From CAWULT01 sp963923455 (GTDB lineage: Bacteria > Acidobacteriota > Vicinamibacteria > Vicinamibacterales > UBA2999), in NCBI GenBank assembly GCA_963923455.1, contig CAWULT010000017.1:1-56040 (forward strand): a DNA stretch of 56,040 nt. Reading direction: 5' to 3'. Shown piece by piece: positions 22,897 through 31,759 of the stretch; the stretch's first letter is position 1; each line of letters opens with the position of its first letter. A program made the position numbers and the translations under genes. Below the pieces are notes generated by a model. That model searched no databases. It had not been told where the DNA came from and saw only the letters and a program-made list of their open reading frames with translations.

Positions 22897-25101
22897 ATGA
22901 CTCACGGGACCCCCAGCATCCCAGACCCCCTCGAGCGGGCACACGGCGCACGCCCGGGGCGGATGGCCGCCACCGAAGCGCACGTGCTCGACTACCTCGC
23001 GGTCGCCTACCGCCACCGGTACATGGCGGCCAGCGCGTTCCTGCTGGTCGTCCTGGCGGCGGTCCTGCACACGTATACCACGACCCCTCTCTACCGGGCG
23101 CAGGCGCGCCTGATGATCCAGATCGAGGACGAGGCGACGACGTCCCTGTCCGGCGTGCTCGGCGGCGAGAACGCGCGCGACCCGGAGCCCTACTACCAGA
23201 CCCAGTACCGCATCCTGACCAGCCGCGAACTGGCACGGCGCACGGTTCGCAAGCTGAACCTGGCGGCGATCCCCGAAGTCGGCGGGAGCGGCCTGTCCGG
23301 GCGCGCCACCCGGCTGCTGTCCGCCGTCGGCCTCGGCAACGGCACGGCGCCGGCGGCCACGCCCGCCGACGAGGCCGAAATCGCCAGCTGGTTCGTGTCG
23401 CGGGTGTCGGTCGATCCGATCAAGAGCAGCCGGCTCGTCGACGTCTCGTTCGTGTCGGCCGACGCGGCGTTCGCGACGAAGGCCGTCAACCAGCTGACCC
23501 GCGAATACGTCGAGCAGAACAACGAGATCCGGCACCACAACGTGACGTCGAGCCTCGAGTGGCTGGGGCAGGAGCTCGACCGGCAGAAGGCCAAGGTCGA
23601 GACGAGCGAAAAGGCGATGGCGAGCTACCGCGAGCAGCAGAACGCGATCTCGCTCGAAGACCGCCAGAACATCGTCGTGGCGCGGCTCAACCAGCTGAAC
23701 GACGCGGCCACGCGGGCCAAGACGGCGCGCGTCCAGAAGGAAGCGCTCTACAACCAGGTCATGGCCCTCGGCGGCTCGGCCTCGCCCGAGACCCTTCCGG
23801 CCATCCTGCAGAACCAGTACATCCAGGCGATCAAGACACAGCTCGCCGACCTCGAACGCGAACGGGCCAACCTATCCGAGCGCTACGGGGAACGCCACCC
23901 CGAGATCATCAAGATCAACGCGAGCATCCGCGACGCCAGCCGGCAGCTCCAGTCGGAGCTGGCCAAGTCCATCGAGGCCATCAAGAACGACTACCAGTCG
24001 GCCGTCACGGAGGAGAAGACGCTGGCCGCAGCCCTCGACGAACAGAAGGGCGCGGCCATGGCGCTCGGACGCAAGAGCGTCAGCTACACGGTGCTCGAGC
24101 GCGAGGCGCAGAGCAACCGGCAGGTCTACGAGAACCTGCTCCAGCGCGAGAAGGAAGTGCAGGTGCTGGCCAGCAGCCGCGGCAACAACGTCCGCCTGAT
24201 GGAGTACGCCGAGGTGCCGGGCGCCCCCTTCACGCCCAACGTGCGGCGCAACCTGCTGCTCGCCGTCCTGGGCGGCCTCGTGATCGCGCTCGGCCTGGTG
24301 TTCGGCGTCAGCTACTTCGACGACACCGTCAAGACGCCGGAGGACGTCACGGGGAAGCTGCAGGTGCCCTTCCTGGGCATGGTGCCCCGCACCAAGCATG
24401 GGACGGTCCCGCTGCTCTCCGGCGCGGTCCCGCACGAGTTCGGGGAGGCCTTCCGGTCGCTGCGCACGTCGCTCGTCTTCAGCAACGGCTCGTCCTCCGG
24501 CCGCGTGGTGCTCATCACGAGCGCCCAGCCTCTCGAAGGCAAGAGCACGACCGCCTGCAACCTGGCCATCGCGCTCGCGATCGGCGGCGAGCGCGTGCTG
24601 CTCGTCGACGCGGACCTGCGGCGGCCCGGCGTGACGCGGACGCTGAACCTGGAGGGCGCCGTCGGACTGTCCCACCTGCTCACCGGCCAGGCGACGCCGC
24701 GCGAGGCGATCCGGCAGCTCGACACGCCGAACCTCTGGGTGATCCCGTCGGGCACCGTCCCGCCGAACCCATCGGAACTGCTGGCCTCCGATCGGATGAA
24801 GATGCTGCTCAGCGGCCAGCACGGCTGGTTCGACTGGGTGATCGTCGACACGCCGCCGGTGCTGGCCGTGACCGACGCGGTACTGCTGTCGCCGCTCGCG
24901 TCGGGCGTCGCGTTCATCATCCGCTCGGAGATGACCCCGAGCCGGCACGCCCGCCGCGCCCTCGACACGCTGATGACCGGCAACCCACGCCTGCTCGGGG
25001 CGGTGCTCAATGGCGTCGATCTCGATCGCAACCGCTACTACTACTCGCGCTACTACGGCTACGAGCACACGAGCTACTACACGGCGCCCGCGGCGCCCTG
25101 A
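22897..25101 (+). CDS. Wzc-like polysaccharide co-polymerase / tyrosine autokinase (copy 1)
   Basis: This 734-residue inner-membrane protein has two transmembrane helices (about 45-63 and ~450-470) enclosing a Wzz/GNVR periplasmic coiled-coil domain. A cytoplasmic BY-kinase domain follows: Walker A ITSAQPLEGKST with K549, Walker A' VLLVDAD at about 567-573. The C-terminal tail is a tyrosine cluster (YYYSRYYGYEH.SYY), the autophosphorylation substrate that controls chain length. The gene starts at ATG 22897, divergent from the lasso B1 gene. It is a paralogue of the gene at 28405, with the same order of motifs. Confidence 0.92.
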   Translation: MTHGTPSIPDPLERAHGARPGRMAATEAHVLDYLAVAYRHRYMAASAFLLVVLAAVLHTYTTTPLYRAQARLMIQIEDEATTSLSGVLGGENARDPEPYYQTQYRILTSRELARRTVRKLNLAAIPEVGGSGLSGRATRLLSAVGLGNGTAPAATPADEAEIASWFVSRVSVDPIKSSRLVDVSFVSADAAFATKAVNQLTREYVEQNNEIRHHNVTSSLEWLGQELDRQKAKVETSEKAMASYREQQNAISLEDRQNIVVARLNQLNDAATRAKTARVQKEALYNQVMALGGSASPETLPAILQNQYIQAIKTQLADLERERANLSERYGERHPEIIKINASIRDASRQLQSELAKSIEAIKNDYQSAVTEEKTLAAALDEQKGAAMALGRKSVSYTVLEREAQSNRQVYENLLQREKEVQVLASSRGNNVRLMEYAEVPGAPFTPNVRRNLLLAVLGGLVIALGLVFGVSYFDDTVKTPEDVTGKLQVPFLGMVPRTKHGTVPLLSGAVPHEFGEAFRSLRTSLVFSNGSSSGRVVLITSAQPLEGKSTTACNLAIALAIGGERVLLVDADLRRPGVTRTLNLEGAVGLSHLLTGQATPREAIRQLDTPNLWVIPSGTVPPNPSELLASDRMKMLLSGQHGWFDWVIVDTPPVLAVTDAVLLSPLASGVAFIIRSEMTPSRHARRALDTLMTGNPRLLGAVLNGVDLDRNRYYYSRYYGYEHTSYYTAPAAP

Positions 25102-26614
25102 CGCCGGCCTGGACCGCGCCGGCTGGATCGGCCTCGGCCTCGTGGCGTGGTCGCTGTTCGCCGTCGGCGGCACGTACGGCTGGACGCTGGCGCCCACGGC
25201 GGCCGCGGCGCTGGCGATGGCGGCCGTCGCGCGCCCTCGCGTCCCCGGACCGGGCGATACGCGGCGCCTCGACACGCTGCTGCTCCTGACCCTGGCCGCC
25301 GTCGCCGTCACGCTCGTACCGCTGCCGTCCGCCGTGCGCGGCTGGCTCAGCCCGCGTCATGACGCCCTGCAGGCCAGCCTGGTGCTCGCTCCGGCCTCCG
25401 CGCCGGGCCTGCATCCCCTCGCGCTCGATCCCGGATCCGCCGGCCGCGCCGCCCTGGGGCTGGCGGCCTCGGCGCTCACCTTCTGGGGCTCGCGCCATCT
25501 CTTCGGGCGGCGAGGCTCGCGCCGCGTGGTGCGCGGCATCGCGATCGTGGGCCTGCTCGCTACGATCACCGCAGTCATCCAGCATGCCGTCGATCCGGCC
25601 CGGATCTACGGCGTCTGGACGCCACTCGACCGCGGCGCGCGGCCCTTCGGCCCGTTCGTCAACCGCAATCACTTCGCGACGTGGCCGATCATGGCGATGC
25701 CCCTGGCGATGGGCTACGCGCTGGCGGAGATTGCCCCGGAGCGAACCACCCGCACCGCCCGCGCGCGGCTCGCGTCGCTGTTGCAGGGCCTCGGCACGAG
25801 CGTCACCTGGGTGACCGTCGCGGCCGGCGTGCTGGGGCTCGGGATCGTGGTCTCAGCGTCGCGCTCGGGCATCCTGGCGAGCCTGGCCGCCGTCTCGACG
25901 CTGGCTGTCATCGGCGGCCCGCGCGCCGGGCGCCGTGTCCGGGCGTGGGGGATCGCGGGTTTTGCGCTGCTCGCCGCCGGCATCGCCGCCTACGCGAGCC
26001 TCGCGCCGCTGCTCGCGCGGGCCGAGGAGACGCTCGCGGTCGGCGCCGGCGACCGCCCACGGATCTGGTTCGACGCCTGGCGCATCGCGTCGGACTTCTG
26101 GGTCGCCGGGGTCGGGCCCGGCGGATTCCCGCGCGCGATGCTGCTCTACCAGCAGTCAGGCCGGGCGCTCTTCGCCAACCAGGCGCACAACCAGTATCTG
26201 CAGATCCTCGCGGAGGGCGGACTGCTCGTGACGGTTCCGGCCGTGCTGACGGCGGCGGCCTTCGTCCGGCTCGCCATGGCGCGACTCGAGGCCGACGTCA
26301 CCCCGCTGGTGTGGATTCGGATTGGGGCCGCGGCGGGCGTCACCGGCGTCGCGCTGCAGAGCGTGTGGGAAACCGGTCTGCGGATGCCCGCCAACAGCAT
26401 CCTGTTCGCGGTGGTCGCGGCCATCGCCGTGCACCGCCCCGCGGTGCCGAGACGCTCAGCGGGCCCCGTCGAGACGGCGGAGGATGGACTGGGCGAGCCC
26501 GGGCTGCTGCCGGAGACGCCCGCGGACGTCACCGGCCTCGCCGGCCGAACCGTAGGGACCCACGAGCACGATGGTCAGCTCACCGCCACGCGCGGGCTGC
26601 TCGAGCACGGGTAG
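25010..26614 (+). CDS. O-antigen ligase / Wzy-like membrane protein (copy 1)
   Basis: This is a polytopic inner-membrane protein of about 490-534 residues with some 10-12 hydrophobic segments. It carries the Wzy_C/O-antigen-ligase signature: GPFVNRNHFATWPIM, SASRSG, and the loop GRALFANQAHNQYLQILAEGG with its conserved His. It should polymerise or ligate polysaccharide repeat units on the periplasmic side. The true start is uncertain. The ATG at 25010 would overlap the Wzc gene by 92 bases and add a Thr/Arg-rich tail that is a shadow of the Tyr cluster; a GTG at 25142 is an alternative. The 3' end overlaps the convergent ATPase gene by 159 bases. Confidence 0.82.
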   Translation: MASISIATATTTRATTATSTRATTRRPRRPDAGLDRAGWIGLGLVAWSLFAVGGTYGWTLAPTAAAALAMAAVARPRVPGPGDTRRLDTLLLLTLAAVAVTLVPLPSAVRGWLSPRHDALQASLVLAPASAPGLHPLALDPGSAGRAALGLAASALTFWGSRHLFGRRGSRRVVRGIAIVGLLATITAVIQHAVDPARIYGVWTPLDRGARPFGPFVNRNHFATWPIMAMPLAMGYALAEIAPERTTRTARARLASLLQGLGTSVTWVTVAAGVLGLGIVVSASRSGILASLAAVSTLAVIGGPRAGRRVRAWGIAGFALLAAGIAAYASLAPLLARAEETLAVGAGDRPRIWFDAWRIASDFWVAGVGPGGFPRAMLLYQQSGRALFANQAHNQYLQILAEGGLLVTVPAVLTAAAFVRLAMARLEADVTPLVWIRIGAAAGVTGVALQSVWETGLRMPANSILFAVVAAIAVHRPAVPRRSAGPVETAEDGLGEPGLLPETPADVTGLAGRTVGTHEHDGQLTATRGLLEHG

Positions 26615-28315
26615 CCCCTGGGCCGAGAGCGCCGCGCGCAGCGCCTCGGCGCGCCGGGGGTTCGCGAACGCGCCGACCTGCACCGCCCACCCATCTCCCG
26701 CCTCCGTCGCAGCGGTCATCTCGGGCACGCCAACCAGCGCCGGGACCGGTGTTGCCGTGTGCTCGCCCGAGAGGACGGAGCCGACGGGCGACGACGCGGA
26801 CGGAGCGCCGGCGTCCGCCCCAGGCGACTCGGGAACGACGGCGAGCGCCGGGACGCCCGGCGTCGCGGCGCCCTCGACGGCGGAGCGCTTGCCGGCCGCG
26901 ACCGGTGGATGCGCCACTTCGGTCCGCAGCAGTGGACGCATCCACAGGACGTACACGGCGAGGCTGCCACCCGCGAGCACGCCGAGCACCGTCAGCGCTA
27001 TCACGACGAGCAGCGGCACGCGCCGGCCGGACGATTCGGACATCGCCAGATGCGGGGGCACGAACGCCTCGGCGTCGCCGGCCGGCGCGGCGGCGCGAGC
27101 CCGCGCGGCCCCCTTCGAGAGCGGCGCGCGCGCGGACGTGGGCACCATGCCGAGCAGCGCATCGAGCTCCGATCCACCCCCGGACCGGCTGCGCGCATCC
27201 GCCGGGGCCGCGGCCGACGCCTCGAACGCGGCACGCTCGCTGGCCGGTGCGCGATCGGCAGCAGGCGGCCCGCCCGCCGCTGGTGCCGGCGCGGTCGGCA
27301 GGGACGGTCGTTCGCGACCTCCCACGACGGCACTCGGGCCAGCCGCCGTCGTGAGGTGCAGATCCGCGGCGGCCACCGCGACCAGGTCCGGCCCGATCGC
27401 CGCCACGGCACGCAGCGCCCCGTGGTGCAGTGCGCGATCACAGATCAGGTTGATCAGGCGCGGCACGCCGCCGGATGCGGCGTAGACGCGATCGATGGCC
27501 TCGGCGGTGAACGTGACGCGGTCGGGCCGTCCGCCGGCCACGGCGAGCCGGTGCGCCACGTAGCCGGCGACGCCGTCACGCGAGAGCGGCTGGAGCTGGC
27601 AATGCATCGACACGCGCTGCTGCACCTGGCGCATGTGCGGCAGGTGCAGTACCTCGCGCAGTTCGGGCTGTCCGATCAGCACCACCTGCAGCAGCTTGCG
27701 CCGGTCCTCGAGGTCCGACAGGATGCGGATCTCCTCGAGCAGCGCCGGCGGCAGGCGCTGGGCCTCGTCGATGATCAGGACGGCGAACGCCTCGATGGGC
27801 TCGAGTGACCTCAGGAAATCGTACAGCGGGTAACTCAAGTCGGGTCGGGAGGCCCCCTTGAGCCGGCCGCGGACCAGGTCGTCCACCGACACGACCCCGA
27901 AGTCGACCAGCAGCATCTTCAGCAGGTCTTCCCGGGTCACGAACGGGTCCGGCACGAACGTCGTGAACGTCTTGCGATCGAGGCTCGCGAGCACCGAGCG
28001 GCACAACGTGGTCTTGCCGGTTCCAATGTCTCCGGTCAAGACCACGAGGCCCTCGCGGCGCTGAATCGCCGTCAGCAGATCGTCGAAGACCGGCGCGTGG
28101 GCCTCGCTCCGGTAGAGCGAGACGGGACGGGTCGACAGGCTGAACGGCTTGTCCGACAGGCCGTAGGCGCGCTCGTAGGTCAGCAGGCCGCTCCCGGCGG
28201 CCGGTTCGGGTGCCGACTGCTTCTCCTCTGTGCCGTTCGTATCCACCGGCCTGCTTATCGGGCGTACGGGCGTGCGCCGTTGGGCGTCGGGACGGTGATC
28301 GACGGTAATCGACAC
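26456..28315 (-). CDS. ExeA/GspA-type AAA ATPase with periplasmic SPOR domain
   Basis: This 619-residue protein has a cytoplasmic ExeA/GspA-like AAA domain (about 45-300; Walker A GDIGTGKT at 95-102, Walker B VLIIDEAQ at 179-186) and an Ala/Pro-rich linker. One transmembrane helix (433-459), a second linker and a C-terminal SPOR domain (541-616) follow. Similar ATPases occur beside Wzc-like proteins in exosortase/EPS loci. The SPOR domain, which binds denuded peptidoglycan glycans, suggests coupling of export to the cell wall. The start is a GTG (28313-28315), divergent from the second Wzc gene by 89 bases. No exosortase or PEP-CTERM protein was found in the window. Confidence 0.85.
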   Translation of the reverse strand: MSITVDHRPDAQRRTPVRPISRPVDTNGTEEKQSAPEPAAGSGLLTYERAYGLSDKPFSLSTRPVSLYRSEAHAPVFDDLLTAIQRREGLVVLTGDIGTGKTTLCRSVLASLDRKTFTTFVPDPFVTREDLLKMLLVDFGVVSVDDLVRGRLKGASRPDLSYPLYDFLRSLEPIEAFAVLIIDEAQRLPPALLEEIRILSDLEDRRKLLQVVLIGQPELREVLHLPHMRQVQQRVSMHCQLQPLSRDGVAGYVAHRLAVAGGRPDRVTFTAEAIDRVYAASGGVPRLINLICDRALHHGALRAVAAIGPDLVAVAAADLHLTTAAGPSAVVGGRERPSLPTAPAPAAGGPPAADRAPASERAAFEASAAAPADARSRSGGGSELDALLGMVPTSARAPLSKGAARARAAAPAGDAEAFVPPHLAMSESSGRRVPLLVVIALTVLGVLAGGSLAVYVLWMRPLLRTEVAHPPVAAGKRSAVEGAATPGVPALAVVPESPGADAGAPSASSPVGSVLSGEHTATPVPALVGVPEMTAATEAGDGWAVQVGAFANPRRAEALRAALSAQGLPVLEQPARGGELTIVLVGPYGSAGEAGDVRGRLRQQPGLAQSILRRLDGAR

Positions 28316-28404
28316 GCGGGCGCGAAACTGCTAATCGCGCCACCGCTGCTGTCCGATAAATGCTGACGTAGCAGGCAGCGCCCCGGCGCCGCCCGCGCCG
28401 CCAC

Positions 28405-30630
28405 ATGCACACCCCTGCACGACGCCGCACCGATCACGACGCCCACCTGACCGACGGGCACCTGCTGGATCGCGTGTGGGCGCTCTATCGCTACCGGTTC
28501 ATCGCCCTGGCCGCCGTCGTGGCGGTCGTGGCGGCCGCCGCGGCCTCCGCCTACCTGCAGACGCCGCTCTACCGGGCGAGCGCCCGCGTGCTGATCGAGC
28601 TGGAGGACGAGCGTTCGCTGGCGATGGAAGGGGTCAGCAGGACGAGCGGGTCGGAGTACGTCGACGATCCGGAGCCCTACTTCCAGACCCAGTACCGCAT
28701 CCTCACGGGCCGCGACCTGGCCCGCCGGACCGCCCAGAAGCTGGGCCTCTCGCGCGTCCAGGAATTCGCGGACCCGGCGGCCACGCGCTCCTGGCTGGCG
28801 GGCGTCACCGACGACTGGAAGGCGCGCCTCAAGAACGTGGCCCGCGCCGCCCTCGGGCGCCCCACCGTGCCCGAGCGCACGGCCGACGGCCCGGCATCCG
28901 AAGACGACGTCGTCGATCGCCTGCTGTCCCGGGTATCGGTGGAGCCGGTGCGCGCGAGCCGCCTCGTCGACGTCCACGTCGTCTCGGCCGATCCGACGCT
29001 CGCGGCCCGCGCGGCCAACACGCTCGCCGAGGAGTACGTCCAGCAGAACCTCGAACTGCGCCAGCAGAGCATGGCCAAGAGCCTCGGGTGGATCTCCGAG
29101 GAACTCGCCCGCCAGCAGCGCATCGTCGAGCAGAGCGAGCGCGCGATGGCCGAGTATCGCGCGAGCCACGACGTCGGCCCGGCGGAGAGCCCGCAGAACA
29201 TCGTGATCGCGCGGCTGAACCAGCTGAACGACGCGGCGACGCGCGCCCGCACGAACCGCGCGCAGAAGGAATCGCTCTACCGCCAGATCGAGACCCTCGG
29301 TCAGGACACGGTCGACACCATTCCGGCCGTCGCGCAGAACCCGTTCATCCAGACGATGAAGGCGCGGCTGGTCGACCTGCAGCGCGAGAAGGCGCTGCTG
29401 TCCGAGCGCTACGGCGAGAAGCACCCGGAGATCGTCACCATCACGGCGTCGATCCAGGACGTCGGCCGGCAGCTCGACGCCGAGCTGGTCAAGGCGAAGA
29501 ACACGATCCGCTACGACTACGAGTCGGCCGTGCTCGAGGAGCGCACGCTCGCGCGCGCGCTCGAGGATCAGAAGGCCCTGGCGACCGACCTCGACCGCCG
29601 CAACGTCAACTACACCGTGCTCGAGCGCAACGCCCAGAGCAACCGCCAGCTCTACGAGACGCTGCTCCAGCGCGAGAAGGAACTGCAGGTACTGGCCAAC
29701 AGCCGCGGCAACAACGTCCGGCTCGTGGAACGCGCCGGTGCGCCGCATGCGCCGTTCAGCCCCAACATCCGCCGGAGCTTCCTGCTCGGCTCGCTGGCCG
29801 GCCTGGTGCTGGCGTTCGGGCTCGTCTTCGGACTCGACTATCTCGACGACACCATCAAGACGGCGGACGACATCACGCGGAAGCTCGGGCTCGACTGCCT
29901 CGGCCTGGTGCCCGTGGTGGACGACCGCGGCGGGCGGCCCGTGCTGACGTCGGCCGCCTCCGGACACTTCGGCGAGGCCATCAGGTCGCTCCGGACGTCG
30001 ATCGCGTTCAGCGGGCCGACGGAGGGCAACACCCTGCTGCTCATCACGAGCGCCCAGCCGCTCGAGGGCAAGACGACCACGGCCTGCAACCTGGCCGCGG
30101 CACTGGCCTACGGCGGCGCGAAGGTACTGCTGATCGACGCGGACATGCGCCGCCCCAGCGTGCACGAGGGGTTCGGGCTGCCCAATGGGCCAGGGCTGGC
30201 GGACCTGCTCGGCGGACGCGCCCGGCTCGCCGAGGCCGTGCACCGGCTGACGGACCCGGACATCTGGATCATGACCGCGGGCACGCCGCCCGCCAACCCG
30301 TCGGAGCTCCTCGGCTCGAGCCGCATGGACGACCTGCTGGCGCAGCTCCAGGCGGGACCGTTCGAGTGGGTCGTGATCGACTCGCCGCCCGTCCTGGCGG
30401 TGACCGACGCCGCCGTGCTGGCGCCGCGCGTCTCTGGGGTGGCCTTCGTGCTCGGCGCGGGCATGACCCGGCGCCGCTTCGCCGATCGCGCCATCGACAC
30501 GGTGGCGGCGACCAAGGCCAGGGTGCTCGGGGCCGTGCTCAATCGCGTCGACATCGTCCGCGACCACCACGCCTACTCGGAGTACTACGGCTACCCCGCG
30601 GACAACCGGCGGCGGCCGTTCGAGTCCTGA
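28405..30630 (+). CDS. Wzc-like polysaccharide co-polymerase / tyrosine autokinase (copy 2)
   Basis: This 741-residue protein has the same plan as the gene at 22897: TM helix (~30-50), Wzz/GNVR coiled-coil domain, second TM (~460-480), BY-kinase with Walker A ITSAQPLEGKTT (K556) and VLLIDAD. Long stretches are close to identical to copy 1, for example NIVIARLNQLNDAATRA and EKELQVLA.SRGNNVRL. The tyrosine tail is much shorter (HHAYSEYYGYPADN), which suggests different phosphorylation control. It converges with the nucleotidyltransferase gene (10-base gap). Confidence 0.92.
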   Translation: MHTPARRRTDHDAHLTDGHLLDRVWALYRYRFIALAAVVAVVAAAAASAYLQTPLYRASARVLIELEDERSLAMEGVSRTSGSEYVDDPEPYFQTQYRILTGRDLARRTAQKLGLSRVQEFADPAATRSWLAGVTDDWKARLKNVARAALGRPTVPERTADGPASEDDVVDRLLSRVSVEPVRASRLVDVHVVSADPTLAARAANTLAEEYVQQNLELRQQSMAKSLGWISEELARQQRIVEQSERAMAEYRASHDVGPAESPQNIVIARLNQLNDAATRARTNRAQKESLYRQIETLGQDTVDTIPAVAQNPFIQTMKARLVDLQREKALLSERYGEKHPEIVTITASIQDVGRQLDAELVKAKNTIRYDYESAVLEERTLARALEDQKALATDLDRRNVNYTVLERNAQSNRQLYETLLQREKELQVLANSRGNNVRLVERAGAPHAPFSPNIRRSFLLGSLAGLVLAFGLVFGLDYLDDTIKTADDITRKLGLDCLGLVPVVDDRGGRPVLTSAASGHFGEAIRSLRTSIAFSGPTEGNTLLLITSAQPLEGKTTTACNLAAALAYGGAKVLLIDADMRRPSVHEGFGLPNGPGLADLLGGRARLAEAVHRLTDPDIWIMTAGTPPANPSELLGSSRMDDLLAQLQAGPFEWVVIDSPPVLAVTDAAVLAPRVSGVAFVLGAGMTRRRFADRAIDTVAATKARVLGAVLNRVDIVRDHHAYSEYYGYPADNRRRPFES

Positions 30631-30640
30631 CGGCCCCGGC

Positions 30641-31735
30641 TCAGCGCGGCGTGACGAACCACTTGCCCGCGCCGACGACGACCCGCCGCGCGTAGAGCAG
30701 CGGGAGCAGCGCACGCCACCGTACGCCGTATCGGCTCACGATGTACTGGGGCGGCGGCAGCAGGTGTTCACGCAGCAACGCCAGCCCCGCGCGGGGGCCG
30801 AGCGCCCGCCATTCGGCCAGCAGGCGATCGACCGGCCGCAGGTGCGGCCGCAGGTAGACGGCCGACGGTTCCTCGCCCGCCCGCGACGCGAGCGCGCCGA
30901 TCACCTCGGCGGGAACCGCGGTCCGAAAGGCCCCCCGGGCCAGCTCCAGCCCCCGGGCGCACATTGCCGTCACGGCGTGGGCGCGAGCCGTCCCGACGAC
31001 GTGGGCCCACCCCGCCGCGTCGAGCGCCTCGGACAGCAGGTGCACGTCGTACAGCCACAGCCGCTCTTCCGAGTCGGCGTGGTGCGCCACCCGGTGCAGC
31101 AGCGCCAGCAACAGGGCGTCGGCCGGCGACGGCACCCGGACGGGGTGGCCGTGCAGCAGGACCTGGCGTGACCGGCCGTGCACGTCGGCGTGCCCCAGCA
31201 CGCGTGCCACCACTTCGACGTTCGCGATGCGCCAGTGCACGTCCAGCACGTGCTCGACACCGCCGTCCGACCGGACGAACGGCGCCTGGTGCATCACGTG
31301 CTCCCCCGACACGAAGGGCGGGCGCTCGTAGCCGAGCGCGCGCAACGCGCCGAACGCCGCCTCACGGCGGTCGGGTGCGATCAGCAGGTCGGTGTCGAGC
31401 CGAGGCCGCAGCCACGGCTCGGGATAGTGGCTGCGCGCCAGGGCCGCTCCCTTGAAGACGACCGGCGCCGCGCCCGCGGCCTCGAGCGCGGCCACGACGC
31501 GCGCCACCTCCACCTCGCGCCGCGCGTCGGTGAGCGCCTCGACGCGCATCTCCTCCGCCAGCGACCGCCAGCCGCCGCCGAGGCGCTCGAGGTCGGTGGG
31601 CCCCTGCCGCGTGCACCACGCGATCAGCAGGTGCACGCGGTGCGCGCGCGCCTGGGCGAGCAGCGCGTCGCCGGCCGCGCCGGTGGGAAGGGTTGCCGCG
31701 TCACCGCGGAGGATGGCGTCGATCCGGTCTCTCAT
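30641..31735 (-). CDS. Nucleotidyltransferase family protein (NTP_transf_5 type)
   Basis: This 364-residue protein has the minimal nucleotidyltransferase pattern of the NTP_transf_5 family: APVVFKGAAL, then RPRLDTDLLI with the acidic pair D-T-D, and LDVHWRI further on. Proteins of this family recur in EPS and lasso-peptide loci next to HprK-like kinases and B2 proteins, but their substrate is unknown. Here it is the last gene of the long EPS train, 24 bases after the flavoprotein, and about 8 kb from the lasso genes. It may serve the lasso system, the polysaccharide, or both. Confidence 0.7.
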   Translation of the reverse strand: MRDRIDAILRGDAATLPTGAAGDALLAQARAHRVHLLIAWCTRQGPTDLERLGGGWRSLAEEMRVEALTDARREVEVARVVAALEAAGAAPVVFKGAALARSHYPEPWLRPRLDTDLLIAPDRREAAFGALRALGYERPPFVSGEHVMHQAPFVRSDGGVEHVLDVHWRIANVEVVARVLGHADVHGRSRQVLLHGHPVRVPSPADALLLALLHRVAHHADSEERLWLYDVHLLSEALDAAGWAHVVGTARAHAVTAMCARGLELARGAFRTAVPAEVIGALASRAGEEPSAVYLRPHLRPVDRLLAEWRALGPRAGLALLREHLLPPPQYIVSRYGVRWRALLPLLYARRVVVGAGKWFVTPR

Positions 31736-31759
31736 GCCGCCACGACCGACCAGCCCGGA

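Noticed and set aside
28291..28312. Tandem repeat of a GGTxATCGAC unit
   Set aside because: Two copies only, and they lie within the coding start of the SPOR ATPase, where they encode part of its N-terminus.
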